Shown here: piece after piece, positions 12,088 to 25,015 of the stretch
How positions within the stretch are numbered: the stretch's first letter is position 1
Layout of the letters: each line of letters opens with the position of its first letter
Assembly: GCF_963855985.1 (NCBI RefSeq)
Contig: NC_087095.1
Span: 8,132,001 to 8,196,000, forward strand
Direction: 5' to 3'
Origin: Ostrinia nubilalis
Taxonomy: Eukaryota; Arthropoda; Insecta; Lepidoptera; Crambidae
Length of the DNA stretch: 64,000 bases
Notes under the pieces: generated by a model
What the model was told of the DNA's origin: nothing
The model's input: the letters and a program-made list of their open reading frames with translations, nothing else
The model's database searches: none
Program-made: the position numbers and the translations under genes

Positions 12088-12890
12088 GTGATAAAGATAA
12101 AGATAAAGATAAAGATAAAGATACATTTATTTGTTCAAACATGTGTACATAAGGTGTTAAGTCAGCATTTAAAATGGTATCAACATGTCGTACCTTTGCG
12201 GTGTACAAATTAAATTAAAAATAAAATATAAATTACAATAATACTGCATAATCAAATCAAATTAAAGTTAAAGTCAATGTTGCATAATCAGATTAAATGG
12301 AAAAAAATATATATTAAGAAGTAAATCAAATTTTGTCACTTAGGAAGTCCGTCAGATTATAATAACATTTTTCAATTAATAAATTTTTAACCTTCATTTT
12401 AAATTCATACAATTCTAATTTTTTTATTGTTAAGGGGATGTTATTGTAAATTCTAGGTGCCATACATAATATACTTTTACTCATAAGAGCCGAATTTGAG
12501 GGGGGCATCCGTAGTCTTGAGTAGTCGCGTCGGTTGCGACTGACAACATCCTCTAAACGAATAAAAAGTGACGGATTGGCCTTAACAAATAGTACTATTT
12601 CTAAAATATATATTGACGGAAATGTTAAAATTTTATGTTTTTTGAAAACTGGCTTACAACTATCAGCCGCTTTCATTCCAAACATTGCTCGTATACAACG
12701 TTTCTGCATTTTAAAAATAATTTCCTTGTCAGTAGAATTCCCCCAGAAAATAACGCCGTATCTCAAATTCGACGCCACTAAGCCATGGTACGCCAAGAGC
12801 AGAGAATCAACGTTTAGTAGTGGAGCTAACTTGTATAGTGCTTTTTATGAACTTTCAAGGAAAACTATAACGATTAAGATTGATCAGTTA
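12088..12890 (-). pseudogene. CR1-group-like LINE, 3' end of ORF2
   Basis: The - strand ORF at 12326-12796 (156 aa) reads YHGLVASNLRYGVIFWGNS, then QKRCIRAMFGM, DSCKPVFKKHKILTFPSIYI and a basic C-terminus. This is the region after the reverse transcriptase domain in CR1-group elements. Upstream the frame continues as ALYKLAPLLNVDSLLLA before a stop, so the copy is 5'-truncated and broken. The (ATAAAG)n tract at 12090-12121 lies where the LINE 3' tail should be and probably is its tandem-repeat tail. Confidence 0.7.
12090..12121. repeat. Hexanucleotide tract (ATAAAG)n
   Basis: About five copies of ATAAAG in a row at the 3' boundary of the LINE relic on the opposite strand. Tails of short tandem repeats are typical for CR1-group LINEs in place of poly(A). 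Confidence 0.85.
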
Positions 12891-12899
12891 CTTTAAGAG

Positions 12900-14668
12900 T
12901 AATAGCAGGCCTGTTCATCTCCGCGAGTTTACATCGAAAACAAAACACGCACGATTGCCCCCTACAAGAGTACTATTCGACAAGGCCTCACATACGAGCG
13001 AACATTGACTCACGCACGCGTATTCTTGTGTATGATGGAAAAAAATAAAGAAAATGGTGTACTAAATACTGTGCAGTATTTAACTGCCTAAGTAATAATA
13101 AAAACACAGAATGTACTTTTTTAAGTTGCCTGAAGACACTGAGAGGTAAATAAGTAGTTAATATTATTCATGATAATTCATGCTAAATCATGTATTTCCT
13201 CCGCCTTTTTCTGCAGATTGGCACCTCATGTCACATCATTTTACCGAAGTCAGCCCTATAGCTTCGGCGCAGTACCGATCACTGACGTTTGTCAACAAAA
13301 CTTCTGACAAACTTGCTTGACTCTTGAGACAAGCTAAATTACACCATATTGTTAATGACATTGAGCATACATTTTTTTAAATACCTTCGCGAAGTAAAAC
13401 TTCTGTACGTAGTACTTATTATTATTCTGTGGTAATAGTCGTTTATCGGATGTATTACAAAATTTAATATCTAATAAAAATTCCTTGGAAGAAAATATTA
13501 AAAGTGACTTTAGATGAAGTAATTGCTTGCTTCTGAAATATATTGTAGTAACGATGGACTACTACGGGACCCTATACTGCGCATGGCACGACACGCACTT
13601 GGCTAATTTTTATTTTACGTGAATCATTTACTCGTACATGCATTACTTAATATAGCAAACCATAATTCGTTTCATCACGACACGATTTCGTGGAAACAAC
13701 GTTTATTATGTCGTGATGATACACTGGTGAAAACTATAAATCGGAAAATGAAAAAAATTTACGTATTTTCAATGTAATGTAATGCACAGGCAGAAACGAA
13801 TGTATATTTTTGAAATGTTGCCAAGTTTTAAACAATTTTACAAAACATTTCTCATTATTGCAGTTTCGTGTAAAATTATTGTCAGATTTCATTATTTCTA
13901 GTGTAGTAATTATCTCAGTTTAACCAATGGATTAAATAACAATAAATAAATAAAATAAATAAATAAATAAATAAATAAATACATTCTTTATTGAATAACT
14001 TATTGACAGTTTTTAACAATAGGCTAATATTAAACTATAATAGGTAAAAGTACATACGTGCCTGAACTAAGAATTATAATACAATATCATGATAGTTATT
14101 ATAACTTGCTCATTATTTTATGTGTAAGTAATTAATCTATATTATCATCAGCAGTTGATTGTCAGTAGGACAGTATAAAAACCATAGTGAATTAAAGTGA
14201 ATAATATTTGAACCCAAAATTCGAAACACAAAAGACAGATATGAAAACTGTTTGATTGATATCTACTGTTGCACTGATGTGTATAATATTTCAGCAAAGA
14301 ACAACGTACGAATTCGATTCGATCCGACGATTCTGTCTATCTTCAACTATTTCGATGGCCTTTTGATTGTTTATAGCAACAAAGACGTGTCAGTGCACCG
14401 CAAAATTGTCCTTCCCATGCAGAAACGGCGCAAACCGACATGTGCGAAATTTATGTACGGACGCCGCAGTACTGGCCAAATTTTCGCTGTCGCTAGCCAA
14501 ACTGTCCTGGCAGTAAGTGGATTAGCAGGCAGACGTTGACTGACGACCGACGACCGACGAATGTGCACGACAACTGTGGAACCATAGTCTTTGATAGGTT
14601 GTACATAATTATTGTGACCATATAGTGATATTTATTTATTTAAACTTTAATGCCAAAATAAATTTGTA
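12900..14668. other. Intergenic DNA with a microsatellite, no gene recognised
   Basis: Contains an (AAAT)n tract at about 13943-13981 and a hairpin with arms TCATCACGACAC and TGTCGTGATGA at about 13673-13724. The ORFs at 14252-14539 (+) and 14371-14568 (-) overlap in a more GC-rich patch with no recognisable domain; neither can be supported as a gene. Confidence 0.5.
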
Positions 14669-15284
14669 CAGTCGCGGAATGAAAAGGTTCGTCACCTTAG
14701 TGTCGGTTTTCGCTTGCACTAGGTACTGTAAGAGTCAAACCTGCCAACATAACAGTGCAAGAAACAGTGCTGCTAACATTTAAATAAATATGACGTTTGC
14801 TGACGAATAAGGTTTTGCTTGTTTATTTTTCTATCCCATCAGTGCAATGCAATGATGACATTGACCAATTGACAATAGTTTTTTTTTATTTAAAAGAAAT
14901 TATAATGGCAGGTTGAACCAACAAGAAGGTTTTAGTTTATCATTCATACGCCCGTATTCACAAACATTGCAATGAGGTCTCACAGTGAGCATGGACGCAC
15001 AGGGTGACACACGAACCAATCACAGAGGTCTATTCTACGCTGTGCGTTTGATTTGCTGCTTCACTTAAGCAAGCATCGTTTGTGAATACGGGCGATAATC
15101 TTCTTGACAAGATAAATCGTCAAACAACTTTGATCTGAATAATTTTGAACTTTACTGACGAACAGTTAAAGATTATTTTCTCTAACTCAAGATTATTCTG
15201 TAACATAGTTTCAAAAGGTAATGTGCTCGCGATTCGTTGAAGGAATCAATTTGAAAACTGACGAACCTTTTCATTCCGTGACTG
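14669..15284. mobile_element. Tc1/mariner-like MITE with TA target duplication
   Basis: The left end CAGTCGCGGAATGAAAAGGT and the right end, inverted, CAGTCACGGAATGAAAAGGT match over about 26 bp (through TTCGTCA) with one mismatch. Both are flanked by TA (14667-14668 and 15285-15286). The 616-bp interior has no transposase and holds a second palindromic element at 14949-15094. Confidence 0.8.
14949..15094. mobile_element. Nested palindromic MITE
   Basis: CGCCCGTATTCACAAAC and GTTTGTGAATACGGGCG are perfect inverted ends of a 146-bp unit. Both flanks read ATA, a possible 3-bp target duplication. It lies wholly inside the mariner-like MITE and must be younger than it. The terminal CGCCCGTATTC resembles TGCCCGTTTTC of the 4825-4940 element, so they may be related. 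Confidence 0.75.
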
Positions 15285-16254
15285 TACATAAGGCGAACTT
15301 ATATGTACAATATATTCTCTTTGAACTGCGAGTATGGATTTATGGATTCAAGAATGTCCACCTTTTAAGGGGTTTGCCGTCATGTTTCTTAACGCTCGAT
15401 ATCTTTTTAATAGGCATGGTATTGGTATTAGAATAAAACATGCTCATGTATTTTGAAGGGTTGTTCATAGCTGTCTCCACTTTACATTATTTTGAATTTT
15501 ACTTATTGATTCAAGGATTGGAGAGGTAATGATAAATTGATAATTTTAATGTCTGTTCATGGCTGTTAAACAATGAGTACATACTGTCACACAATAGTGA
15601 CTACTTCGATAATAGTCTTGGGAATGTTTGTAATCGAAACAGCATTGTTAATTCCGCACGACACAGAATATTAATAGATAGAAGTTTTGTTATTAACTTA
15701 AACTTTACATAGGTATGCAGTCAAATTTACTTAACAAAACTTAATAAGGTATTTTTTGATAAATTTTACTTAAAGGTTTGTTAAAAATATCGTAACATGG
15801 AAAGCATTGGGGGAGGCCTATGTTTAGCAGTGGACGTCCTATTGCTGAAATGATGATGATGAAATATCATAGTGTTTAGATTAATGTGTCGTTATTTTAT
15901 TCAAACCTGGAATCGCAACCTTGACATTAAATATTTAACCAGGTGTTTTATTAAGATAAGACGACAACAAATATTAATTGGATTTCTTATCATACTCATA
16001 CTTAATTGCACTAAGCTTATTAGTAGGTTTATTACTATCGAGAAAACAGTTGCTATATCTTACCAATTAATCTAGGAAAATAATAAAAACATTAATTTAG
16101 TATGTATTTCAGGTGTAGGTACCTACTAGGTAAGATAAATACAATAAATTCAGAATCTTTCCTTTGATATCACCCGGAAGATGACTCTGCATTTCTCTAT
16201 CGATAGGTAAATAATAGATAACAAACCAGATACTCTCGGAGCGTCGTGTCTGTA
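15285..16254. other. Intergenic DNA upstream of the reductase gene
   Basis: Mostly AT-rich DNA without recognisable genes. A 3' tail of an RTE-type element (GAGGCCTATGTTTAGCAGTGG then GATGATGATG) sits at about 15808-15866 on the + strand. The ORFs at 15221-15436 and 15872-16075 have no recognised similarity. Confidence 0.55.
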
Positions 16255-16255
16255 C

Positions 16256-16263
16256 TATTTATA
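16256..16263 (+). promoter_or_regulatory. Possible TATA box of the aldo-keto reductase gene
   Basis: TATTTATA lies 77 bp upstream of the predicted start codon, with a CAGT initiator-like sequence near 16303-16306. The spacing of about 40 bp is slightly long for a TATA-initiator pair, so this is a suggestion only. Confidence 0.35.
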
Positions 16264-16339
16264 GCTTACTGTATGACCGGTCATAATATCTTACGTAAGA
16301 AGCAGTTCGCAAATTGCCGCTTACCAGAACGCACGCACT

Positions 16340-19300
16340 ATGGCCAAGGTATGTCTTTGATATCATTTTAAATCGGCTTTTTAACAGTTAAAATAAAAAT
16401 ATAATAGTAATAGTTAAGTTATTAAAGTCCTTACCTACTAAAAATAAATTACACAAGTGTTCAACGGGTGTTTAACTTTTTGCAATAGGGCCCTGATTGT
16501 ATTGATGGCCAAAAATTTAAATGAACAAACCAACTACTATACTTTAGTAGGTATGAATATGGACAACATGGATGGTTATCAGTTTACGAATAAAATATGT
16601 GTGTTTCTTTGTTTTTTTATTTTTTTTATTTTTACGGCGACCCCAGTGCCCCAAAGGTCCTTGCTGAAAATCAGTGTCGTGGCATCTTTGTCACGACTAA
16701 TGCTGAGTCAGGGACCTTTTTGGCACAGGGCACTTAAAATCTATTTTATTTTTCTTTTTTGTTTTTTCTATGTTTTAATCTTGTATTGTGCCTATATCAT
16801 GTATTGTGTATTGTGCCAAATAAACAAATACCTATAATTTCATTTGTTTTGGAGCAAAATTATTTGTTAACAAGCTAACTATACTGTTATTTAAGCTTAT
16901 CAGTGTGAGAGGAGATAAATATTTTGCATTAACTGTTTTTCCTGGTACTCCTTACATGTTTCTATTTATGAAAAATTAAAAAATGTAACTTGATAAAAGA
17001 GCTACTTATATTAATGTAATCATTAGATTATGACATAAAGAGGTTAATAAAAAGAAACCATTGTTTTAATTCTTTGGTGTTTTGATATAAAGTAATTATT
17101 TTCCAGGTTAACATTCCCAATTTTAAACTCAACAATGGCAAGAATATTCCTGCTCTGGGATATGGCACCTGGCTTGGACTTAATGATAAGGTATGTTTAC
17201 ATAAACATGGTAATCCAAATTTTTTTTAAAATTAATAATATTAAGTGTTTTTTTTTCTGTGGCCTCAAATTCCTAATGTTTCTGTTTTCTTTCTAGATGG
17301 AATTCGATATGACGGACCTACCAAAACTAGTCGACACATTGTCTTACGCTATCGATATTGGCTATCGACACATCGATACAGCACATCTCTACCGAGTAGA
17401 ACCTGAAGTTGGGGAAGTAATAAACAAGAAGATAAAAGAAGGTGTCGTCAAAAGAGAGGATTTGTTTGTAACTACCAAAGTAAGTGATATATTTTATCAA
17501 TGAGATTAAAACTACAATCAATGGCACTCCTAACTTGATAGTAAGTAGTAGGTACTTGAACCCACAATCAAAGCTGGCGTTGTATCGTAGATCGGTATCT
17601 ATCTAAGCCTTAGAGCTATCGATACAACTGTACATGTTTGTTATAATTTCGTAACTGTCTGAAAAAAATTTTTTTTAAATAACCGAGTTCAACCTCAAGT
17701 TCAACCAAAACGAGTCACTTAATTTGAATATGATTTAAATTTAATTTTACTTCCGAAGTAAAATAATATGACATACTCAAGTCTAACGCGGTCTGATTTG
17801 CCTTATAATGAAATGAAGATAAACGAATGTTACCTATTTCAGAGATGGCGAAGTTTTTTAAAATGAGCATATTAATTTTTATAAAGAGTAAATAATATGA
17901 AGTGGTTTTAAGTACTGTATGTATTACAAAGTATTTTATCAATAACTTCAGGTATGGCATCATTTCCACCGGGAGTCCGATGTGGAGGTGTCAGTGCGCG
18001 CGTCACTACGCCGAATGAATTTGGACTACTTGGACCTCGTCTTGATGCACTGGCCGATGTCTATCACCGTAAGTACTAAAATATTACAATACTTTTTTCT
18101 AATTATAATGACGAAAACGAGCGCCTACATTCTACAAGGTTATATTTTTAATATGACGGACTGAGTCTTCACCTCACTTCCTCGATGGACCGACGACCAC
18201 AAGAAGGATAGCTGTGGTAGGGGCTGGATGAGACAATGGAAGATTTTGCTTTGGTGGCGTTTCGTTACGTCCATCAACTGACTGATGCTACTCGTATTGG
18301 CTAAAATGATGAGCTTGGATTTGTCCGGCGAATTGAGGCAACTTCGTTACCTACGTGTTTTACATACCCGTATTTTCATCTGTCTACCGCTACTGCTCAT
18401 GCTAATCCCTATGAGTCAGAAGTAAAGATAGATCCGAAAATATGCAATCGAGCGTTAAAGAGTAACTACTCTGAAACTGCGGTACCTGGAGCTAACAAAA
18501 AATGGGTCCTCTTCTCATACCGGCATTTCAGTTTTTAATCAAGTTCTTATGAACTTACGATGTTTATCGTTCCGTTAATGTTGTAACATAACAATATTGG
18601 TTTTGTTACAAGGTGAGTAATTTGGGTATGAATTATAAATTAAGCAACAAGAATTTTCCTTTAATAAATAATGATGAGGGAAAAATGCGAATGATGTTAA
18701 TGAGGTTTCATTAAAATTACGTTTGACAAGACAAGCTTTTTTGACGAACAAGGAAAAAACCAAATTAACTTCTATTCACACATCAACTTGACTGCATTCA
18801 GTGGAGTACCTAGCTATGTAATGAAGACAGTATTATAGTTATAAATTCAAACAAAAACAAAATGCACATCTCTTAAATAATCCTTTTTACGCGTTTGTAA
18901 ATTCCCATTTCTTCAAATGACAATTGTGTGGAATAAAATCAAAGAATTTAGAGCTGCAAATGCAATGGCTTTTTCGTTCCAAATTTATTCATTGTTGGAC
19001 GCGGAATCCTGTAATTTAGGAACGCTACGTTACGATGAACTGAATTGAAGTTTATAATAGTGGTTAAAAGCTGTGCAATGTGCATCTGTGTAAATAATAA
19101 AGTACTGGAGTGTGGCCGCATAATCATTATTAGCATTGTAGTTTCCTGAAATATGAAAACCTGAAGTACTTTTGTCTGTCTAGCATTAAACAGCGGTACT
19201 ATGAAATTGGGATTTTAAATATAAGATTATAGATTTTTTAAAATTTGACGTAGATTTATTTTGTACTCCTAATATTTGCTTTTTTTTTCAACAGGAGGAT

Positions 19301-20419
19301 GGTGTAGATGAAAAGATTGACTATCTTGAAACCTGGCGAGGATTTGAGGCTGTACTAGAAAAAGGTTTGGCGAAGGCTATTGGGGTGTCAAACTTCAATG
19401 TGGACCAGCTGAAGAGAGTTCTTGCAAACTGTAAAGTACCGCCAGCGTGTAACCAAATCGAAGTAAGAAACTTTCCTTTGACACTGCGAATTGATACTGT
19501 TATTATCTTATTAATTTACATAAGGTTCTCTTTTCCTTGTAACATATCCTCTTGTAGCAACAATTATTTGTTTCTAGGTCAACCTCAATCTTGGCCTAAA
19601 AGATCTAGTAGGGTTCTGTCAAGCCCACAACATAATAGTCGTAGCTTATTCACCTTTTGGCACCATGGTACCTAGCCGATCCACACCAAATAGTCCTGAG
19701 CCGAAACTGAACAACCCTACAATGGTGGCCATAGCCAACAAACATGGGAAGACAGTGACGCAAATAACCCTAAGATATTTGGTAAGTCTTCAATTAAACT
19801 GGAATTTCATCAAAACGTAATTACTTGTCAAAAGTCTGATTTCAATTGCAGAGCAGCAAATTTTTCGCTCAAATTATGTGAAGGGGAATGCTAATGCAAG
19901 TCATTTAAGCCACTTGAGAACGTTAATTTGGATGACTTGTATTTTAAAACAGGTTTATCGTACTATTTTACACATTTGCTAGTTCACAATACACATTACA
20001 TCTTACATAATATTGTTGTACCTGTTCCTACCATGTTTTGGCAAATAAACGTTTTAATTGGTACTTACAATGAAATTCACAAGTATAAATAAAATCACAC
20101 ATGTTGCCTGCAGATATTTATCAGACTACTACCTTTTTTGTGAAATTTTGATGTCATTTTTCAGTACCAACGAGGAATCATTAGCATCCCAAAAACGGTG
20201 ACAAAGAGCCGAGTGGTGGAAAACGCTTCTATTTTCGACTTCGTTCTTGACGAGAATGACATCAAAACGATTGCCGAATTCGACAATGGCTTCCGAACAG
20301 TGCGAGCAGTCTTCTGGCAAGACTACACCAATTACCCGTTTGAAAAAATTGACGCGAAAGTGGAAATACCCAAGGCACTGCTCAAATGGAAAAATGGGTA
20401 CAAGTTAAACATCGACTGA
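16340..20419 (+). CDS. Aldo-keto reductase, seven exons
   Basis: Predicted NAD(P)H-dependent cytosolic oxidoreductase of the aldo-keto reductase superfamily. Exons: 16340-16348, 17107-17190, 17297-17479, 17952-18068, 19295-19462, 19578-19781, 20165-20419; all introns are GT-AG and in phase 0, giving 339 aa. The N-terminus has the family strand ([20 protein letters not shown]). The catalytic tetrad is visible: D58 and Y63 in [10 protein letters not shown]92 in FVTTK, H125 in VLMHWP. Further signatures are [21 protein letters not shown] and the cofactor loop [13 protein letters not shown]. The length is slightly above the usual 310-330 aa because of a longer C-terminal tail. The start is the first in-frame ATG, followed by only MAK before intron 1. 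Related insect enzymes include 3-dehydroecdysone reductases and general carbonyl reductases; the substrate cannot be deduced. A possible ATTAAA poly(A) signal lies near 20480. Confidence 0.92.
16620..16840 (+). repeat. Probable retroelement 3' UTR fragment in intron 1
   Basis: The block TGCTGAGTCAGGGACCTTTTTGG, followed by a T-rich stretch and TGTGCCAAATAAAC, looks like the 3' end of an interspersed retroelement seen commonly in Lepidoptera. It interrupts no exon. The family is not assigned. Confidence 0.35.
18170..18290 (+). pseudogene. RTE-type LINE C-terminal fragment in intron 4
   Basis: One frame reads [18 protein letters not shown], matching the conserved RWTDDI-K-GRGWM block at the C-terminus of RTE-type ORF2 proteins. 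It ends in a stop soon after and has no upstream ORF. It is intronic debris, not part of the reductase. Confidence 0.55.
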
Positions 20420-20921
20420 AGTTCCTGCCAATTAGTATGAAACTGGAAGGGAAAATCAAATGTGTCCCAGTTACTCTCTATTAAATAGAATATTATTTAT
20501 TTTCCTTGAGGATAATATTTGCTGAAATAATCAATTTAGTAAATAATTATATACAATATAACAATAGCCCACAGACTGCTGTTTCGCTATTTTCCTAGAA
20601 TGATCCCACGCTTGTGCTTTTACTAAGAAAATATCTAATATCCGTAATAGCCTTTTTCAAACTTATAATACCTACCGACCTTATTAATGTTTTCTGGAAA
20701 AGAAAAGCGATTATCTAAACAACAACAAGTTTGAAGGTAACGTTAATTGGATTTCACGAATAAATTAGCAGGCTAGATATTATGTCAGTTAATTTAGGTA
20801 CTTACAGAGACAGCATAAGCTAAAGCTTGTGGAATTTTATGTCCTTGTAATAATTGAGTCTAAATTGCAACAGCAATAGGGATGATGACTGGGTAATGAA
20901 ATCGAAATTCTATTTAGTCCT

Positions 20922-21162
20922 TCAGACAGATAATTGGAAAATATTAGACTCATATTTTTAATTTTTTCCATAATCAAATAATTAAAGTATTATATTGAGT
21001 TGAAATGTCGCGTGACGTCACTTTTGAGTAAAAATTCTGCTCAAGCGTGACGTATCGCGCCATTTCAACTCGATGTAGCACTGTTATTATTTATTTATGA
21101 AAGAAAATAAAAAATATGAGTCTAATATTTTCTAATTAGGTATCTGTCTGACGGACAAATAA
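20922..21162. mobile_element. Foldback MITE, about 240 bp
   Basis: TCCTTCAGACAGATAATTGG at the left pairs with the inverted right end TGTCCGTCAGACAGATACCT. The arms continue through GAAAATATTAGACTCATATT and a GAGTTGAAATGxCGCG block to near the centre, leaving a tiny loop (around 21025-21045). About 110-bp arms, no ORF. No clear target duplication. It lies 500 bp downstream of the reductase stop codon. Confidence 0.75.
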
Positions 21163-24100
21163 TTGAAATGTTGTCATCTAGCCTAATAGTCTGATGTCCT
21201 TTTGATTGTACTACTCGTACTAAGAGAAATGTGTACGTAGGTAATTCTAGTCATTATTGTGCTCTCTAGTTTCTAGCTTCAAACGTCGAGCTAATCCCGA
21301 ATGCCTGACTAACCCGTTCTATTTTAACTGAACTGACAGTTATACGCAAAGCTGGAGAAACGAGGAACGCAGTCACAAGTGGCACCGTTTGGAACGAATT
21401 CCAGTAATGTATGTGCAACAGGATATTCGTTTTATTGTAACAGTCATCTGCGGAATAAACGTGTCGTTTCTCTTTGAATCTATGGACAATGTTTCTTAAC
21501 AAAGAACTTAGCAGTGAACGATAGTCATGTTTTGACTAACATTCTGTGAAAATTATTAGATCAAAAACAGTCTGCTGAACAATTAGGTTTCGAGATAAAT
21601 GCTTATCTAGGGCCCAAAATTATCCAATTTAACTTGGCATTTAGTCCACCAATACTTTAACAAAAATATGACTAGTGTACGCTTCGACTTTGCCCGGCTT
21701 GTTTTATTAACACTGAATGGACTGACTCTTTGTTGAATGACATTTTGTAGGGTACAGATATTATGAATGTACACAGCTCGAGATTGCTCAGAAGACTATT
21801 GACTCGTGCTTGAAGACCTTGAGGTTATAATGACGAGAAGGTTTCAGGAACACGGCCGTAGCACAAGATAGATAAAGGCAGGTGATTTCACTTCACTCCT
21901 TAGCCGTAGATAGTGGATGGATATCAGAAATAATATAACTTTTAAATGTTGTAAGAATTATTTATGGATACATCTTAGTGTAGATAGTTATGTAATACAT
22001 ACGATTTTATAGCGTTTTATTCGCAATAAAAGCGTATCTGAAAATTCTTACAGAAAGAAAATATTTTATGATTAAGTACTTTTTTCGTTCAATGTTTGTT
22101 CGTAATCTAATAAGAGGTACTCAGATGATATGAATAGAATTGTTACAATTTTATTTCCAGTACGATGAAGGACATCTTTCCTAAGATGTTAACGGTTCGG
22201 TGGATTTCTGATAACGGGGTTACCAAATCATAAGCAATAAAGAGTCACGTGTAGAGGAAGATATAAGAAATTGTTTCAGAGGCTTGATGAAATTTTGGAA
22301 AGAACCTACATATTTGCTGTGAAAACTATTTATTGATACCTAGTTTGTCTTCCACAAATAGGATAAAGCTTTCAGTTCGTGAAAAAGTCAGGAACAAATA
22401 TTGTATTTTAGTAATGTTACCTATGAGTATTTGTGCCATTTTTCATTCTACATAATCCATTTCTACGCTCTTTCTTACTAACATAAAGTTAAGCGCATGT
22501 TAAACACTACTTTAAAATGTCATTTTTATGGTAAAGAAAAGGGGTTAGTGTCGTTTCAAAATAAACAAAAATAGCGGCTTCCTCTGGTGTTTCCCAGGAA
22601 GCTTTTTTAATTTGCCTCGTGAAGACGTTGTGAGTTTGAGACTGTAGACTTAAGGTGGTAAACCACTTTGCATGTTCACGGAAAGGGATCTGCCGAGTAG
22701 ACTCTGCATAGTGTTTCTCGTAAACGGATCTGTCTCTAAAGTAAGGTAAGCATTATGTTCACAGTTCCAGCTACCATTTCCATTTTTACTCCAGAGTATG
22801 GGTACTTACGACACATTCAATTGAAGCCTGGAATGACTTAAGCATGTAAATAAATTGTGGATTGATCAAGTGTTTTCATAATTTGTATGTCCGACTTGAC
22901 TATCAAACCCTGTAAGTACACCAGCATTAAGAGAAATACCAAACTACTAATTTGAAAGTGAATCTCAAAAACTTAATCAGTTCTTAATAAGCATAAATCA
23001 CGGAGCACTTTAATTGCAGGCTGTCTATTTCACCGTTTCGACCAAAACCCTGCAGCCATCTTCAGAATTAAAAGTGTCGTCTCGTTTGCCAAATGAATTC
23101 ATTTCAGTTACATCAAGCAAATCTGGGAAACCGGTATAATTAAACCGGTTCAGTAATATTTTGGTCTGAGCCTTTGGATTTTTTCTTGAGAAATGAGTCT
23201 CCATATTAACTGGACGTGGTAACTAGCAAGCCCCTAGTATATTTATTAATGTGACACTGCAGCACTGGTGCGAAAAGTAGGAAAACATGTTGTATTGGAC
23301 AGACCTTAGTTTTTGCGTGTGATATAAACCAGTTATGTATTTTAGTTACTGAACGAAGTTTTTCATGTTCGCTCCGAACAAAAATATTATGGGATATCGG
23401 TTACGAATTTTCCAACCGGTTTCGTGACCGGTTCCGTGCCTTGACATCAAGCTTAGCGTTGTAGACGTGGCGGTCCATTAACTGCGCACTAGTCAGATAG
23501 TAATAATTAACTCGGGGCAATCTCCTTCGGAATGAAATAAGCACTGCCCGGGCAAACATTTCAGATGTATTTGGCTTAATATTTAGGACTTCTTCGTGCC
23601 ACTGGGGAGGTTGAAGGGATAGTCTGGAAGGATTACTGTGAGTGATAAATATATCACTCACCACTTGCTGAGCTTGACTATGGTGAAAGATTTATTTTTA
23701 TTTACTTAGAGTGAGATGTACCTGAAACAGGTTTTAAAATAATGTAATTTAATTTACACTTTTCTTCAGGAAAGTAACTTAGTCATTGGTGTTTTTTCTG
23801 ATCACTGGAAAAGAGTCAATGACAGTAATTTAAATGGTTTGCACATTTTTTTTATTTTCAGTCTTATTTTATTTTGTGATAAAAGGAAGACATTAATATT
23901 TAATCAAATTATTTCAAGACCACGTTATTATCATGCAAATGAGATTGTAGCGTTCCTAAATGCCTATCTTAATAAATTGAATAAATCGTAACTGACACTT
24001 ACTACCTAAAGTTTGGAAAATCTGTCACTTAGCCCGAAGTCCTCAATTGAATTAATGGTCCAATTTCGCTGTATAATTCGAAAATTACGTGTCTTGGCGT

Positions 24101-25015
24101 TAAACAAGTTAGGCAGGCATTCGGACATAACAAATTGTTTCGCACTTATTTCTTGTTAATACGTATCTAATCAAATTCAAATTTTTCATTCCAATTATAT
24201 ATTTGGATAGACTTTTCAGGTCACCAAATAGCTAGATATACTACTTTGGAAAAAAGTATCGATTAGTTCGTAAATCGAAGCGTCCATCCACTTTATTTGA
24301 TAATTTTGGTTAAATAAGTGATTAGTAACTTCGGTTTAGGTATGCAATATTCATTATTATACATACTATGGTTTAGGTAAGGCAAGTACATTCATTCTAG
24401 GAATTTAAATAATTGTAGTCATCAACTTTTTTTTCTAAAATTGTGTTTTTTATTTATAAAAAGATTGTTCTACATAAAAGTGATATAAAGTTTTTGTAGT
24501 AATTTCAGTGTTGTTAGTGAGTTTAGGTTTGGAAAGGACTTAGGGGTCAAAAAGATACCAAGTTAGAGCCTCGGTCGACCCAAACTTTTCTTTCTTATTA
24601 GTTTGTATCTAAGATACGAAGACTGAAAAAAAAACCAATACCATACCTATCAATATAAGAATTTTTCAAGTTTCAGATAAATATTTTTGCACAGCGTTAT
24701 TTTAATCAAAGGTGAAAATCGCGTAAACTTCTCTGATGAAAAAAAGTGTTTATAAGTATTCATATTTTTGATTAAGGAAATTTGAATTTTGCCGAACAAC
24801 AATATTTATCGTGGCTTTTTCAAATAGGTAAATTCTAAGTATTTAGTTAGTCTCTTAACATTTAAGTAATAGCCCTGTGGTTTTTACAGGTGAAATGGTT
24901 AATCAATTTATAAACAAAGCACATAAATGAATGATTACAAAACTTTCTACGGAACCCGACTCTTTGATATCAAGAAGCACTTTGACAGCGAACAACTTTT
25001 TTGTAAAACTTTTCC
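21163..25015. other. AT-rich intergenic DNA, no gene recognised
   Basis: No recognised domain in any frame. A less AT-rich patch at 23390-23670 holds a - strand 87-aa ORF with no family resemblance; it could be an exon or chance. GGAAACCGGTATAATTAAACCGG near 23128 is a local inverted pair. Confidence 0.5.

Noticed and set aside
14252..14539. 95-aa ORF in a less AT-rich patch
   Set aside because: Overlaps a similar ORF on the other strand, with no family resemblance or splice context; not enough to call a gene.
17327..17527. - strand ORF across reductase exon 3
   Set aside because: Antisense shadow of a well-supported exon.
23401..23664. 87-aa - strand ORF
   Set aside because: No recognisable domain, no splice context; kept only as a note in the intergenic entry.
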